Shown here: piece after piece, positions 36,201 through 43,800 of the stretch | How positions within the stretch are numbered: the stretch's first letter is position 1 | Layout of the letters: every line of letters starts with the position of its first letter | Source: Microcaldota archaeon | GTDB lineage: Archaea > Micrarchaeota > Micrarchaeia > Anstonellales > Bilamarchaeaceae | NCBI GenBank assembly: GCA_016212525.1 | Contig: JACRGD010000005.1 | Location: 1-64,000 of the forward strand | DNA: 64,000 nucleotides | Direction of reading: 5' to 3' | Made by a program: the position numbers and the translations under genes | The notes under the pieces: model-generated | Seen by the model: the letters and a program-made list of their open reading frames with translations, nothing else | Told to the model about the DNA's origin: nothing | The model's database searches: none

Positions 36201-37762
36201 CGTCTATCTATCATTCGACTCCGGGGTTCATTTTCCCGACTAATAAAGGCGCGATTTGGTGGAAGGATGATTCGGATGATCCCAAAGGTCGTGTGTTAAA
36301 ACGATACTATACTTCAGTTGCAGATGCCCAGCTTCTTGGTGGCGGAAAAATCAAGGAAGTTATTGTTCCAAGCTGCAATTATCTTAAGGTTTCAGTTAAG
36401 TTCTCAAGTCGTGGTTCGACTGATTCGGATTTCGAAGGGTTTGCCAGTTTTGGAGTAAAGAAAAACGCCCTATATTCCTGGAGTTTTGGTGATGGCGGCG
36501 GATGCACTGAGGCGTGGAATGATAAGGGCAATAATGACGGAATCGATCCTCCAAGCGAGACCTCAAGCTGTGATAAAGTCTTTGATGGATTGGTCGAGCA
36601 TACTTACGAAAAATGCGGTTGTTTTGTAGTTACTATGCAGACAACTGACGACGATGGTGAGTCCGATTCTGATTGGTTGTATGTGAAAATACAAGATGAT
36701 CCAACCTGGATTCCACCTCCTGATAACAGTTCGATAGTTCCCACCTGTGCTGATAACACAAGGACACCAGGTAAACCATACAATTCCTCAATCGCCCGCT
36801 TTATCTGTCATGATAATTGCGAGCAGATCTATGGTCCAGGGTACAAATGCGACCCAGAAGGCTGTTTCTGCAATCCGCCCAAGGTAATTAACGACACAAA
36901 TAGGACCAGAACAGGAAATGACACCTGGATAGCTCCTCGTTGCGGTGATGGGGTAATAACCCCTCCAGAGCAGTGCGATCCAGCAAGTAACGCCACAAAA
37001 GTCTGCACCAATTCAAAATCATGTACTCAAAATTGCGAATGCAAATATGTTGATACCAACCCTCCTTTCTGTGGTGATGGTCGTGTTACTGCACCTGAAG
37101 AGTGCGATCCTGGATCCAGATATACCGATGTCTGCTACAATGGAAATTCCTGTAATAGTTGCAGATGCAGTGCAAGTGTTATTCCTCCCCAAACCCATCG
37201 AGAATGCAGAAGTGGATCGTGCGTTAGTGTTAATGGGTCTGGTTCTGACAGTTGTAGTACTGATTTACAATGTCACCAAACCCAAACTCCGCAAACTCAC
37301 CGGATCTGTAGTTCCGGTTCATGCGTTTCTGTTTCCGGTTCCGGATCTGACCAGTGCACCAGTAATTCGCAGTGTATAGATACTACTCCCATGCACAGTG
37401 CCTGTGATTTTGAGACTCATTCATGCATGGTAGTTGAGGGGCCCGGTTCGAATTCGTGTACTTCTAATTCAGATTGCAGTCCTCCGGTTGTCAACTGTTC
37501 GGTTTATTGTAGTGAACAGGGCTATTCACAAAGTCTTGGAAGCGGATATTCGACTCAGTCTTCCTGCAATGCTGCCGCTGCAGAAGAACCAATAAGCTGC
37601 ACTACTACCTGTGTTTATACTAAATTTTACAGCACCTCAAATACTGCCGGAACTACTACTTGCTGCTGCAAGGCCAAAAAACAGTTTATCTGCACAAATT
37701 GTCCTGGACAAAACCCACAATGTCCAGTTCCAGAAACAATTTGCCCTGCTAATGCTCCTTAA
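30224..37762 (+). CDS. Giant surface protein: subtilase fused to a catalytically dead clostripain-like domain
   Basis: A 2512-residue extracellular protein. Order: membrane anchor (residues 5-25); thrombospondin type 3 calcium repeats (52-90); propeptide-like region (119-180); S8 subtilase (280-590) with Asp289 (VADTG), His335 (GHGTH) and Ser553 (GTSMA); jelly-roll domain (625-770); four copies of a roughly 100-residue repeat (near 902, 1094, 1333 and 1441; consensus I-Y-A-x-G-x-G-F, VYVV, YDVIVD-x-D); two peptidoglycan-binding-like units (1013-1076, 1204-1276); a C11 clostripain-like domain (1548-2010); a PKD-like domain (2080-2160); and a Cys-rich tail with CGDG-x4-PEQCD and SGSCVSV-x-GSGSD repeats. 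In the C11 domain the His is Asp1664 (WGDGDSW) and the Cys is Pro1718 (FDAPLMA), so it cannot be a protease. A TATA box 24 nt upstream supports a leaderless GTG start at 30224; the upstream open frame runs into the divergent gene. Confidence 0.88.
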   Translation: MKNLDLIFLGVVLIGLILAGGFVFLTPSELKNPSGQASSPGTNIRPTINPNDLDADGLPDNLDNCPSIKNPSQEDSDSDGKGDLCDINLYTNFGIFDPANETSPIPSELMVQNETGYYLVQLYDRAGTENIRSKGEILGSVPKDALVLKTGLSLSDLRSLPYVRYVQVYQPAYKLSQDLVSLYRAGQLSKSSLDIWVTVFGSDSSALEDLSAFGRPKKVTDAVFELSNTSGVDVLSIIKIPSVQFVELKPHDELANAVAQSTVHVIDPSDGVSNIYGLTGAGQFVAVADTGLDTGVLATLNPDFAGRVVGTYSSSVMNSADPNARPLWSDLFSGHGTHVAGTVLGSGVNSAGVWKGAAPLSSLIFMSIEGTGGAWSGVPADFKKMLTLAYSDPNRPKIMTNSWGTRGVSYGTPAKQLDEYSFDHKDFLVLFAAGNEGPLATTLRDKAHSKNALVVGASEKLMFTTGGGVFPNSDDLNDMANFSSRGPALGGRIKPDISAPGTWIFSVRSSACQGGASPCNGWGLAGGPVGGGFGVLPGGAALSPTYFFMGGTSMATPLVAGSAALTREYYQRFKRYSTPSSALIKATLINGAEDMPSTGNAGSSTGPIPNNDEGFGRMNLANSLFPGGTQNRMKYFEGANFTDDEETDYVSYLIRTNQQFPLSATLVWTDDNGYFVSNGFLVNDLDLKATSPSGIKYAGNQIGLDGQSTPNSAAKDSVNNVERIVLGGSGPSGHPEDGFYNITVRSYDLYALTSGQDYALVVSQSVGVDSASKTQTYWYNFTSNDVRVSAVGLNSNESVDVIVQSFNGPSYWHNGIVLNSNITSNITTIKADENGTINSSSSSVWIAPSNWIYYGAGDGRYNLVLDRKTRGTFEIKDDLVDYYNKTGFRVQAISASDKNKSIRKIYTSSDPYVYAFGGGFAPAGIADIYLLPSPTSGFDPFYLRSTVGADGIGSFNVRLLSSPSNYIYRSAHADIYSIQADTNTTNGLFRSEEDSKDQVLIDEMERAVLSAPLSEGSVGQGVIQLQFFLNSQSLRTPVNGSFSSDTKDALNLYFKSRALPEDGAVHSSDLPKIRDDALRSFRVFATAATNGADQIRRVFVPRESVYARGAGLISAKNVTVYVVKHNDSLKDGDLLSDVSSDGPNIATPNEAGLFSSLLVFDNITSFNVGYYDLIIDTDGNGKYNSSVDTKDGIGLYALTEEISSGSTISLNSRGDSIFEAETFLKVFWNPVIVPDRIFDSTSISALVAYQKSRGLAPNGIIDRETMAKMKSEALISFRIEAVESSDDQAQIKSVFIPYENPVVEQDPVCTNEDRLRAANALEGLHTTVAEKRSSIYALGGGFIANKKSKVYVVNESSWIDGKKLNDESGGAEEIVTDAKGQIINTQIWKDIERKNAGLYDVIVDVDSDGYFNDSVASKDTADQLIPWGLAIPKVDSSDQTGQIKDIFIGDDMIYAKGIGFPPGESFDVYVVKDNRSLKDGDVFSEKDVSEQVEKGSVADGKGEFLIPVWLETKVGRYDIIVDRDKNGIFNGTIDVIDAVKSTGFEVRSNWTFMVYMAAEKDLRDEAIADLNEMELIGSNKHVSVVVQVDTSSSPNGATTIVQQLNSTPTRLYVRKDSDPIKLNSTLMMQLQETSMGSAETLLDFTKWASSCYPGENYVLVLWGDGDSWKVNPSVPTGLLTDTEPAKDAMDMSELKSAADSMTASLNGTRLGIFAFDAPLMASVEVAAQIKNTSDIMVASEGTKAVIGKESPTKKGTIDWNYEDVLKRLNHNPKQSMRDFSKEIVAHAKDAKLDTLSSISLTGIDALIKEIDSLASPSNLRGNMMPDFAPASCPPYLGSTRSGLFDYNGADQYSDNVQIGLLKARLASQTMGGVIGYSVQKYAYDLDNTPEGAALAPLRRTKDDPVWGDIDIVDLSDLSSKIVASGEIKSSYKSHAPTIVSMLAKGGPIIIDEYHSPAFANAYGLSIYYPFQQKRSGADPLHEYSYDSPSDLSSSIYHSTPGFIFPTNKGAIWWKDDSDDPKGRVLKRYYTSVADAQLLGGGKIKEVIVPSCNYLKVSVKFSSRGSTDSDFEGFASFGVKKNALYSWSFGDGGGCTEAWNDKGNNDGIDPPSETSSCDKVFDGLVEHTYEKCGCFVVTMQTTDDDGESDSDWLYVKIQDDPTWIPPPDNSSIVPTCADNTRTPGKPYNSSIARFICHDNCEQIYGPGYKCDPEGCFCNPPKVINDTNRTRTGNDTWIAPRCGDGVITPPEQCDPASNATKVCTNSKSCTQNCECKYVDTNPPFCGDGRVTAPEECDPGSRYTDVCYNGNSCNSCRCSASVIPPQTHRECRSGSCVSVNGSGSDSCSTDLQCHQTQTPQTHRICSSGSCVSVSGSGSDQCTSNSQCIDTTPMHSACDFETHSCMVVEGPGSNSCTSNSDCSPPVVNCSVYCSEQGYSQSLGSGYSTQSSCNAAAAEEPISCTTTCVYTKFYSTSNTAGTTTCCCKAKKQFICTNCPGQNPQCPVPETICPANAP

Positions 37763-37946
37763 TATGTTCTCTCAAAAATCTTTCCGACTCAGAATTTCTC
37801 CCTTTTCTAAACATTCGTCGTCTTAGGTTTTCTCTTGCTCCGGAAACAGTAAAACAAGCTCGGAATTTCTAACCTGTTTGAGTATTTGCATATGTATGGT
37901 TCCTGATTGGCCCAATACTGATTCCAATGCCAGTTTCCCTTAGAAA

Positions 37947-38390
37947 TTAATCCTTCTCAATCTCAGAAAGTATTGCCCATATTGGCAATAAAGAAACCCC
38001 AAGTGTGAAAATTACTAAGCTGCCAACATACATTATGCCTAATATCGATGTAATTATGTTCTCTATAGAAAACGAAGAAAGTCCTATGGAATAAACATTT
38101 AGTCTGTCTAATAACGTAACTAATATCGCACCTACAATGCCCGCTGCTATATTTTCAAATAGTCTTTCTAGTCTTCCTCTATTCTCTTTTTTATATTTTT
38201 TTAGCAGGTACAGGCCGATGGCAATCCCGATTAGTATCAACAGCACAAATATTATCCAGACTATGAGTTCTTTTATGAATGAAAATTCCCCGGGTGTGAA
38301 TATATAAATGATTGTTAAAACTAAAATTAGACTTATCAGTACCAGAAATATTATTCCGGTTTGTTTTGGTGTATCCTTCTTTTGAGCCAC
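37947..38390 (-). CDS. Small membrane protein, four helices
   Basis: A 147-residue protein with four hydrophobic helices (GIIFLVLISLILVLTIIYIF; LIVWIIFVLLILIGIAIGLY; a less hydrophobic third; YVGSLVIFTLGVSLLPIWAI) and a basic loop KKYKKENRGRLERLFE. The family is not recognised. It starts with GTG at 38390, with ATTTAATAATT about 26 nt upstream, so it is probably leaderless. The 184 nt between its end and the giant protease gene show nothing I can name beyond T-rich stretches. Confidence 0.65.
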   Translation of the reverse strand: MAQKKDTPKQTGIIFLVLISLILVLTIIYIFTPGEFSFIKELIVWIIFVLLILIGIAIGLYLLKKYKKENRGRLERLFENIAAGIVGAILVTLLDRLNVYSIGLSSFSIENIITSILGIMYVGSLVIFTLGVSLLPIWAILSEIEKD

Positions 38391-38401
38391 TAAACTATCA
38401 T

Positions 38402-39133
38402 TTGCTAAAAATTATTAAATTCTCGGTTGTCTCAACACTGTTCTTTTGGGCGCTATTATCAACCTCAATCTTTTTATCCTTCTTACTTATTTATCCATTC
38501 ATGCTTAATCTTTCTCTTTCGGACAATTCAGGCAAATTTCTGATTCTTTCAAATCTCATTTCCCTATGTTTTGCCATTATCTTTGGCTTTGACCTGGGTT
38601 CTTTGATGTGGTTGTATCTTCTAGAGAGTATTCTGATCGGCTTTTTCACATTCCTTTCGCTCCCGATAATTGCCTTTCGAACTAGAAATCTCTTCGCAAT
38701 AGGACTAAGTGTTTTCCTCTCTTTTTTCTTTCTTTTTCACTATGGCGGTTTTCATTTCGTCTATCTTATTTTCCTGTCTGTTCTTCCTTACTTTAAAATT
38801 AAGATTCCTCTTTTTGAATTTTTCCTGTCTTTACTTCCTCTTTTTTTATCTCATGCATATTCCTTTTTTGAACATGTCCTTTTTAGCAACGATCCAGCGG
38901 ATTCCCAGTTGGATATTGGATCAGTTGCATCTAAATTTATTGCTCCCTATTCAAGAATTCTCCCAATGCACCTCACCATTATTTTCTCTGGATTTTTGGT
39001 TGTCTTTGTAGGTCCTGGGGAGTTGGCAACAAAGCTGATTCTCATTGTTTTTATGGTTCTAAAAATCGTTGCAGATCTACACTTTCACAATGTAAAACAC
39101 GGACTTAAGTTTACTACTTTGAATTTTGACTGA
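38402..39133 (+). CDS. DUF6498-like membrane protein
   Basis: A membrane protein of about 243 residues with six or seven helices. It has the DUF6498 marks: LMWLYLLESILIGFFTFL, FFLFHYGGFHFVYLIF, and the C-terminal PYSRILPMHLTIIFSGFL and KIVADLHFHNVKH. The function of the family is unknown. The start is uncertain. The frame is open back to 38312 inside the divergent gene. A TTG at 38402 gives a good first helix, and an ATG at 38501 would remove it. Only 11 nt separate it from the divergent gene, so their promoters must overlap each other's coding start. Confidence 0.68.
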   Translation: MLKIIKFSVVSTLFFWALLSTSIFLSFLLIYPFMLNLSLSDNSGKFLILSNLISLCFAIIFGFDLGSLMWLYLLESILIGFFTFLSLPIIAFRTRNLFAIGLSVFLSFFFLFHYGGFHFVYLIFLSVLPYFKIKIPLFEFFLSLLPLFLSHAYSFFEHVLFSNDPADSQLDIGSVASKFIAPYSRILPMHLTIIFSGFLVVFVGPGELATKLILIVFMVLKIVADLHFHNVKHGLKFTTLNFD

Positions 39134-39198
39134 TGTTCGTTTGTCCTTTGAAGCTATCGTCATGCGTTTTTGTGTTATTTAATGTTTATTTGATAACT

Positions 39199-39236
39199 TA
39201 TATAAACTCATTGTTACATAAATGATAACGAATACC
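39199..39236 (+). promoter_or_regulatory. Promoter/operator shared with the paralog at 28 kb
   Basis: TATATAAA at 39199-39206, then CATTGTTACAT and ATAACGAA. GTTA at 39213-39216 and TAAC at 39226-39229 form the same dyad with 9-nt spacer. The distance from TATA box to ATG is 38 nt, against 39 nt at the other copy. Confidence 0.65.
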
Positions 39237-39923
39237 ATGGTCTTTATACCTAACAATCCTGTTACTGCTTCTGTTGTTGCAAAGTTAGTTGGAAAGGGAT
39301 TTTATTCTGTATCCGTGGGCAACAAATCTGCCTTCAGATCTGATTTTGGTCGTGCTAGCTTGTTGGTTGAATTGAGCAACCGCGTGTCTGATGAAGCTCC
39401 AACTCGCATAGCCACTACTTCTGCATTTGGTTTGGCTCACTCAGAAGATTCTCATACTCTGGCAGTTTCTGGTCTCTCGCTTGGCAAGCCCTCTTTGAAT
39501 GTTGATGTTTCAGCTATCAAAAGAATTGCTTATTTACATGGTCTAGGGTCAGTTTCTGTCGATGCTTTGGTTCGAATTTTATCTACTAAGGATCATCAGG
39601 CTATTGGAGCGGATGGCTCTACTTACTGTGCGATTATCGATCCCACTTTGGATATTGATCGTTTGGTTGGTTCTGTTGGCGGTCTATCAGTCGCACTTGA
39701 GGCATTCGCCTCTTCACAATGTCCAGTTCAAGCACTTCATGCATACGATGCGGCTGTTGCTCTTAATGCTGCTGCCCAGTCTATGACTGCAAATGAAAAT
39801 TACCACGCAACTACCGTTCAAGCTTATTCGGCTGCATTTCTAAACAATGCTTTAGAATTAATCAATTCTTATGTTGGAACCTTATTGTACATTATAAAGG
39901 ATCGCTCGGAATTCAGTTATTGA
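39237..39923 (+). CDS. Orphan protein, member B of a two-gene paralog family
   Basis: A 228-residue protein paralogous to the product of 28307-28981. Conserved parts are ASVVAKLVGKGF at the N-terminus, DALVRILSTKDH and DGSTYCAI in the middle, and a helical C-terminus. An in-frame ATG at 39222 lies within the operator dyad. Comparison with the other copy (TATA to ATG 39 nt) favours 39237. It has no signal peptide, membrane helix or known motif. Sequence has diverged far more than the promoter, which suggests that the regulation is under strong selection. Confidence 0.75.
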   Translation: MVFIPNNPVTASVVAKLVGKGFYSVSVGNKSAFRSDFGRASLLVELSNRVSDEAPTRIATTSAFGLAHSEDSHTLAVSGLSLGKPSLNVDVSAIKRIAYLHGLGSVSVDALVRILSTKDHQAIGADGSTYCAIIDPTLDIDRLVGSVGGLSVALEAFASSQCPVQALHAYDAAVALNAAAQSMTANENYHATTVQAYSAAFLNNALELINSYVGTLLYIIKDRSEFSY

Positions 39924-40160
39924 TTTTCTGAATTTTATATCTCCTTTGCTCCTCTCTCGCCTTCAAGAAAATTTGATGGTTTTTCTTTCTTTCTTATTAA
40001 TGCAATTTGCTCCTATCCAGCACCTTTGGAGTTCAATATTTTCTGTTATTTGAGCTAACGAATTCTTTCCTATTGATGTCTTACCTTGTATATTTTCTAG
40101 TTCTGTTTGAAGAATCGACCATAAGATCACTTTATGTAAGTTTTCTTTCTATCTCAACTT

Positions 40161-40553
40161 ATGGATATTAAATCGATTCTAAAATCTTCAAAAATTATCG
40201 CAGTAGTTGGCTTATCGGATAAACAAGAACGTCCCAGCTATGATGTTGCAACCTATCTGATGGAGCATGGCTACACACTAATTCCAGTTAATCCTATGAT
40301 TTCGCAGTGGAAAGGTCTCAAGGCATATCCGTCGCTTTCCGAAATCCCTCGTGAGATCAAAATCGACATTGTCGATATCTTTAGAAAAAGCGAGGATGTT
40401 CCTCCAATCGTTGATGAGGCAATTTCCATTGGCGCTAAAGTGGTTTGGATGCAGCTGGGAATTGTTAATGAATCTGCTGCAGATAAGGCCAAATCTGCAG
40501 GACTCCAGGTCGTAATGGATAGGTGTATCAAGATCGAGCATGCAAAACTCTGA
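40161..40553 (+). CDS. CoA-binding domain protein
   Basis: A 130-residue CoA_binding_2/YccU-type protein: IAVVGLSDKQERPSYDVATYLMEHGYTLIPVNP, then the GAKVVWMQLGIVNESAADKAKSAG region and a C-terminal Cys (VMDRCIKIEH). The fold is the N-terminal nucleotide-binding domain of succinyl-CoA synthetase. The cellular role of stand-alone forms is unclear. CTTTATG at about 40131-40138 lies about 26 nt before the ATG, giving a leaderless transcript. The 237 nt upstream contain no gene that I can see. Confidence 0.85.
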   Translation: MDIKSILKSSKIIAVVGLSDKQERPSYDVATYLMEHGYTLIPVNPMISQWKGLKAYPSLSEIPREIKIDIVDIFRKSEDVPPIVDEAISIGAKVVWMQLGIVNESAADKAKSAGLQVVMDRCIKIEHAKL

Positions 40554-40717
40554 CTGTGGTTACTGGGTTCACAAAATCAGTATCAAAAAAAGGCTTTTTC
40601 CTCATTTGATTTTATCAATTTTACTTTTTTCATCGATCAACAATCTTTTCTATGTACTTAAATTCACACGAAAATCAACACGCTCACTAATTTAATGGTC
40701 TCCTGAAAATACCCCAT

Positions 40718-41218
40718 ATGATTCGAAAAACCCACTTCCTGGTGATAATCGTTTTCTTTTTGGTATTCACAACTGCCGTTTACTCGGCTAGTTGCGCGCA
40801 AAAAAGCTATACGACTTCGTGTTTAAAATGTACTTTTGATAAAGATGGAAAAATGGATCAGGCCTGTTATCAGAAATATCAGGATAGTGGAGTGGCATGT
40901 CTTTTTTCTGCCTACCCAATCGAAAGCATACAATACAAAATGGGTAACTGTCCGGCTATCGATGTCTGTGTGGATCGGCTCAACACTTGCAAAGCACTCT
41001 ATACTCAGGGTAATGACAAATTCGATTGCGATTCCGATTCCATAAATCACTGTTTTGTACGTGGGGATGCGTGTGTTGCACGGGCTGTTAAAGACTGTAG
41101 CGGAACTCCACCTGGAGATCTGGCTAATGATTTGCCTCCGGCAAGTTTTTGCGATGGATTTTTCTTTTTCATTGCATTATTTGCCGGCTTGTTATTTGTG
41201 AAAAATAGAAGGGTCTGA
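40718..41218 (+). CDS. Secreted Cys-rich membrane-anchored protein
   Basis: A 166-residue protein with a signal peptide (THFLVIIVFFLVFTTAVYSA), an extracellular part with about a dozen Cys (for example SCLKCTF, CPAIDVCVDRLNTCKALY, CDSDSINHCFVRGDACVARAVKDC), and a C-terminal helix followed by KNRRV. The tail resembles sorting or membrane anchors of surface proteins. The many paired Cys suggest disulfide bonding outside the cell. The family is not recognised. The DUF4139 gene follows by 38 nt and may be in the same unit. Confidence 0.7.
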   Translation: MIRKTHFLVIIVFFLVFTTAVYSASCAQKSYTTSCLKCTFDKDGKMDQACYQKYQDSGVACLFSAYPIESIQYKMGNCPAIDVCVDRLNTCKALYTQGNDKFDCDSDSINHCFVRGDACVARAVKDCSGTPPGDLANDLPPASFCDGFFFFIALFAGLLFVKNRRV

Positions 41219-41256
41219 TCTGCTTTCTTAAGAACTTTGGGGTTCTGCGTGATATT

Positions 41257-43266
41257 ATGAAAAATCTTCCAGTAAAACGAATCGTGTTCTATAAACATGG
41301 TGTTGGGCATATCGAGCGAAGAGGTAAAATTTCCGATTCCTCGATCGATCTGAGTTTTCCCGTCTCATCTATGAATGACATTCTCAAAAGCCTCACGGTT
41401 ATTGATGGCTCGGGTAAGGTCGTGTGCGTCAGCTATGATTCTCATCGGCCAACAAGTGAGCTGATGAAAAATGCACTTGTAATTCCAGATGGCGAGGGTT
41501 TGGTGGGACTGCTCAGGATGCTCGTTGGAGAAGAAATCAAGATCGTGGCCACTAAGACCTTTGCCGGTAAGGTTGTTTCTGTTTCAGAGCAATCACTGGA
41601 TCTTGGATCTGACAATAGTGTTGTGATCAATTCCGAGCTTTCTGTTTCCGCCCAGCTCTCACTAATGGCAGCAGACGGCTCGATCGATCTTATCACAGTT
41701 TCGGATATCAAATCCCTCGAAATCCTTTCTTCCTCTGTAGTAGATGATCTTAAATATTTCCTTGAACTCTCATCTTCTTCAAGAAAGGACGGCATAAAAA
41801 ACGTGACCGTTGTACTTGACAACCAGAAATCCCACGACCTTAGCATCAGCTATCTTTCAGAAATGCCGATCTGGCGGGTTTCCTATCGATTTGTCTATGA
41901 AAAAAACAATTCTCTTATTCAGGGTTGGGGTATTGTAGACAATCCATTGCAGGAAGATCTCGAAAACATAGAAGTAAGTTTGGTTGCTGGCCAGCCGGTT
42001 TCATTTGTCTATGATTTCTACGCTCCTCCGTTGGCCAATCGTCCTTATATCTGCGAGCAGCCACGGGCAGTTGCGAATGCAGTCGAGTTTGATGTTGCAT
42101 CCCAGCCTGCCCCTGCGCCATATAAAATGGCAGAATCCGCGGATTATGCTTCTGAGAATGAGGCTGCCGGGCCACGGGATCGCTCTCGAGCCAGTCCCAA
42201 AATGGCCATGTCTCCCGCCTCTTATGCTCCAGGTGCTGGTTTTGCACCTTCCATGTCTTCCTCATCAATGCAATCGAGCATTTCTAGCTCTGCATCAGGA
42301 GCTCAGGTTGGCTCGTTCTTCAAATATGATGTTTTGACACCCGTGACGATCAAGCGGGGTCAGAGTTCGATGCTTCCTATTTTGGGTCAGAAGATCGCTG
42401 CTGATCGTCTTTTACTTTACAATTATGATAAGAATCCAAGCAACCCTGTTGTCTCGCTTCGATTTTTGAACAAGACCGGACTTACTCTCGAGCGCGGGCC
42501 GCTCACTGTCTTTGAAGAAGGAAGTTATGCAGGCGAGGCTATTTTGGCATTTACTGAGTCTGGCGCAGAGCAGATAATTGCATATGCAACTGAGCTGGGA
42601 GTCAAAATCGACCGGAGTTCGAGCACATCGAGCGAATTCAAGTCTGCATATCTTTCGGGCTGGTATCTTATTACTATAAACTTCGAGAAAAGTTACTTCA
42701 CATATCGAATCCAGAACAACAAACCCACGCCTGTTTCGGTCATGGTTGAGCATCCAAAGTCCTCGGGATACGTGCTCCTGGATACCAAAAAACCCGATGA
42801 AGAAACCGCAACAACTTATCGGTGGAAAGTAGACGTTCCTGCGTCCAAATTTGTCGAGTTCCAGGTCATTTTAACTAGAGAAACATCATACAGCGAGCAT
42901 TTGCAAAATCTTTCCGGATCTATAATCGAGAGTTATATGCATAATGGCAGGCTTTCGAAAGATCTCTTTGCTAAACTTGGCTACTCGAGCACCCGGTATC
43001 AGAAAATAAAAGACCTTAATCAGGAAAAACTGGACTTAGAGGCCGAGCGAAAGCGATTTTTGGAGGAACAGAGTCGTCTGCGTGAGAATATCTCTTCGCT
43101 TTCCAATTCGATGGAAGAAGCTGCCCTGCGTAAGAAATATGTGGCTCAGATGGATTCTCAGGAAACCCGAATACAACAAATTCAAAAGCGTGTTACTGAG
43201 ATTGAATCTACAATTAGGACCTTGAACAAGGAAATTGCAGATTTCGTTGCTACTTTATCTAAGTAA
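41257..43266 (+). CDS. DUF4139-domain protein
   Basis: A 669-residue protein. The N-terminal FYKHGVGHIERRGKI segment and the middle MPIWRVSYRFVYEKNNSLIQGWGIVDNPLQEDLENIEVSLVAG match the DUF4139 family in segments. A Ser/Ala/Pro/Met-rich linker lies at about residues 280-350. A second beta domain (GLTLERGPLTVFEEGSYAGEA) follows, and then a C-terminal coiled coil of about 90 residues (LNQEKLDLEAERKRFLEEQS). There is no signal peptide, so it is predicted cytoplasmic. Family function is unknown. GTGAT lies just before the ATG. Confidence 0.8.
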   Translation: MKNLPVKRIVFYKHGVGHIERRGKISDSSIDLSFPVSSMNDILKSLTVIDGSGKVVCVSYDSHRPTSELMKNALVIPDGEGLVGLLRMLVGEEIKIVATKTFAGKVVSVSEQSLDLGSDNSVVINSELSVSAQLSLMAADGSIDLITVSDIKSLEILSSSVVDDLKYFLELSSSSRKDGIKNVTVVLDNQKSHDLSISYLSEMPIWRVSYRFVYEKNNSLIQGWGIVDNPLQEDLENIEVSLVAGQPVSFVYDFYAPPLANRPYICEQPRAVANAVEFDVASQPAPAPYKMAESADYASENEAAGPRDRSRASPKMAMSPASYAPGAGFAPSMSSSSMQSSISSSASGAQVGSFFKYDVLTPVTIKRGQSSMLPILGQKIAADRLLLYNYDKNPSNPVVSLRFLNKTGLTLERGPLTVFEEGSYAGEAILAFTESGAEQIIAYATELGVKIDRSSSTSSEFKSAYLSGWYLITINFEKSYFTYRIQNNKPTPVSVMVEHPKSSGYVLLDTKKPDEETATTYRWKVDVPASKFVEFQVILTRETSYSEHLQNLSGSIIESYMHNGRLSKDLFAKLGYSSTRYQKIKDLNQEKLDLEAERKRFLEEQSRLRENISSLSNSMEEAALRKKYVAQMDSQETRIQQIQKRVTEIESTIRTLNKEIADFVATLSK

Positions 43267-43325
43267 TCTCTCTTTCTTTTAATCTATATAATAAGAAAAC
43301 AATAAGAAAATATAAAAATAAGAAA

Positions 43326-43718
43326 TTATTGAACCCTTCTTGGGACTGCGTTTCTTGCTTCTGGAGTATTATTCGCAACTACCGTTCTGATCATTTGGTC
43401 GATTAACTGATGTTGTCTATCTGGTGATGGCTCTAATTGTAGTGCGACTAAATCCAGGCATATCCTTGCCGCTTCGAAATTTCCATCTCTGCGGTATCCT
43501 TGTGCCATTCTTAAGTATTCCGTTGCTCTGTCTGATGCTTCTTGACTTAGTCTCGGAGGCATATGGTTTAATATTTCCGAGACTTGACTATTGAGGCTTC
43601 TCTCAATCTGTCCTGTCGAAGTTACCAATTGTCTACTCATATTATTAAGCTCCTCTGTCACTCTGTTTCTTTCGCTGTTACTCATAGATCTTGCCGTCGT
43701 CATTTGGAAAATCAACAT
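43326..43718 (-). CDS. Orphan helical protein of 130 residues
   Basis: A soluble helical protein rich in Arg, Gln, Asn and Ser (RNRVTEELNNMSRQLV; SQEASDRATEYLRMAQGYRR; NFEAARICLDLVALQLE). The last two segments look like a TPR-type helix pair. It is not otherwise recognised. Composition resembles the large orphan at 56.9-59.9 kb. GGTGA lies 6 nt before the ATG at 43718; ATGs 5 and 11 codons further in are alternatives. Confidence 0.6.
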   Translation of the reverse strand: MLIFQMTTARSMSNSERNRVTEELNNMSRQLVTSTGQIERSLNSQVSEILNHMPPRLSQEASDRATEYLRMAQGYRRDGNFEAARICLDLVALQLEPSPDRQHQLIDQMIRTVVANNTPEARNAVPRRVQ

Positions 43719-43800
43719 ACCATTTCACCAGTTTGGTTTTTGGATTTAAGGTTTTTATGTGTTTTGGTCTCCGTGTTCTCGTGTTAGCTAATGTTCCTCT

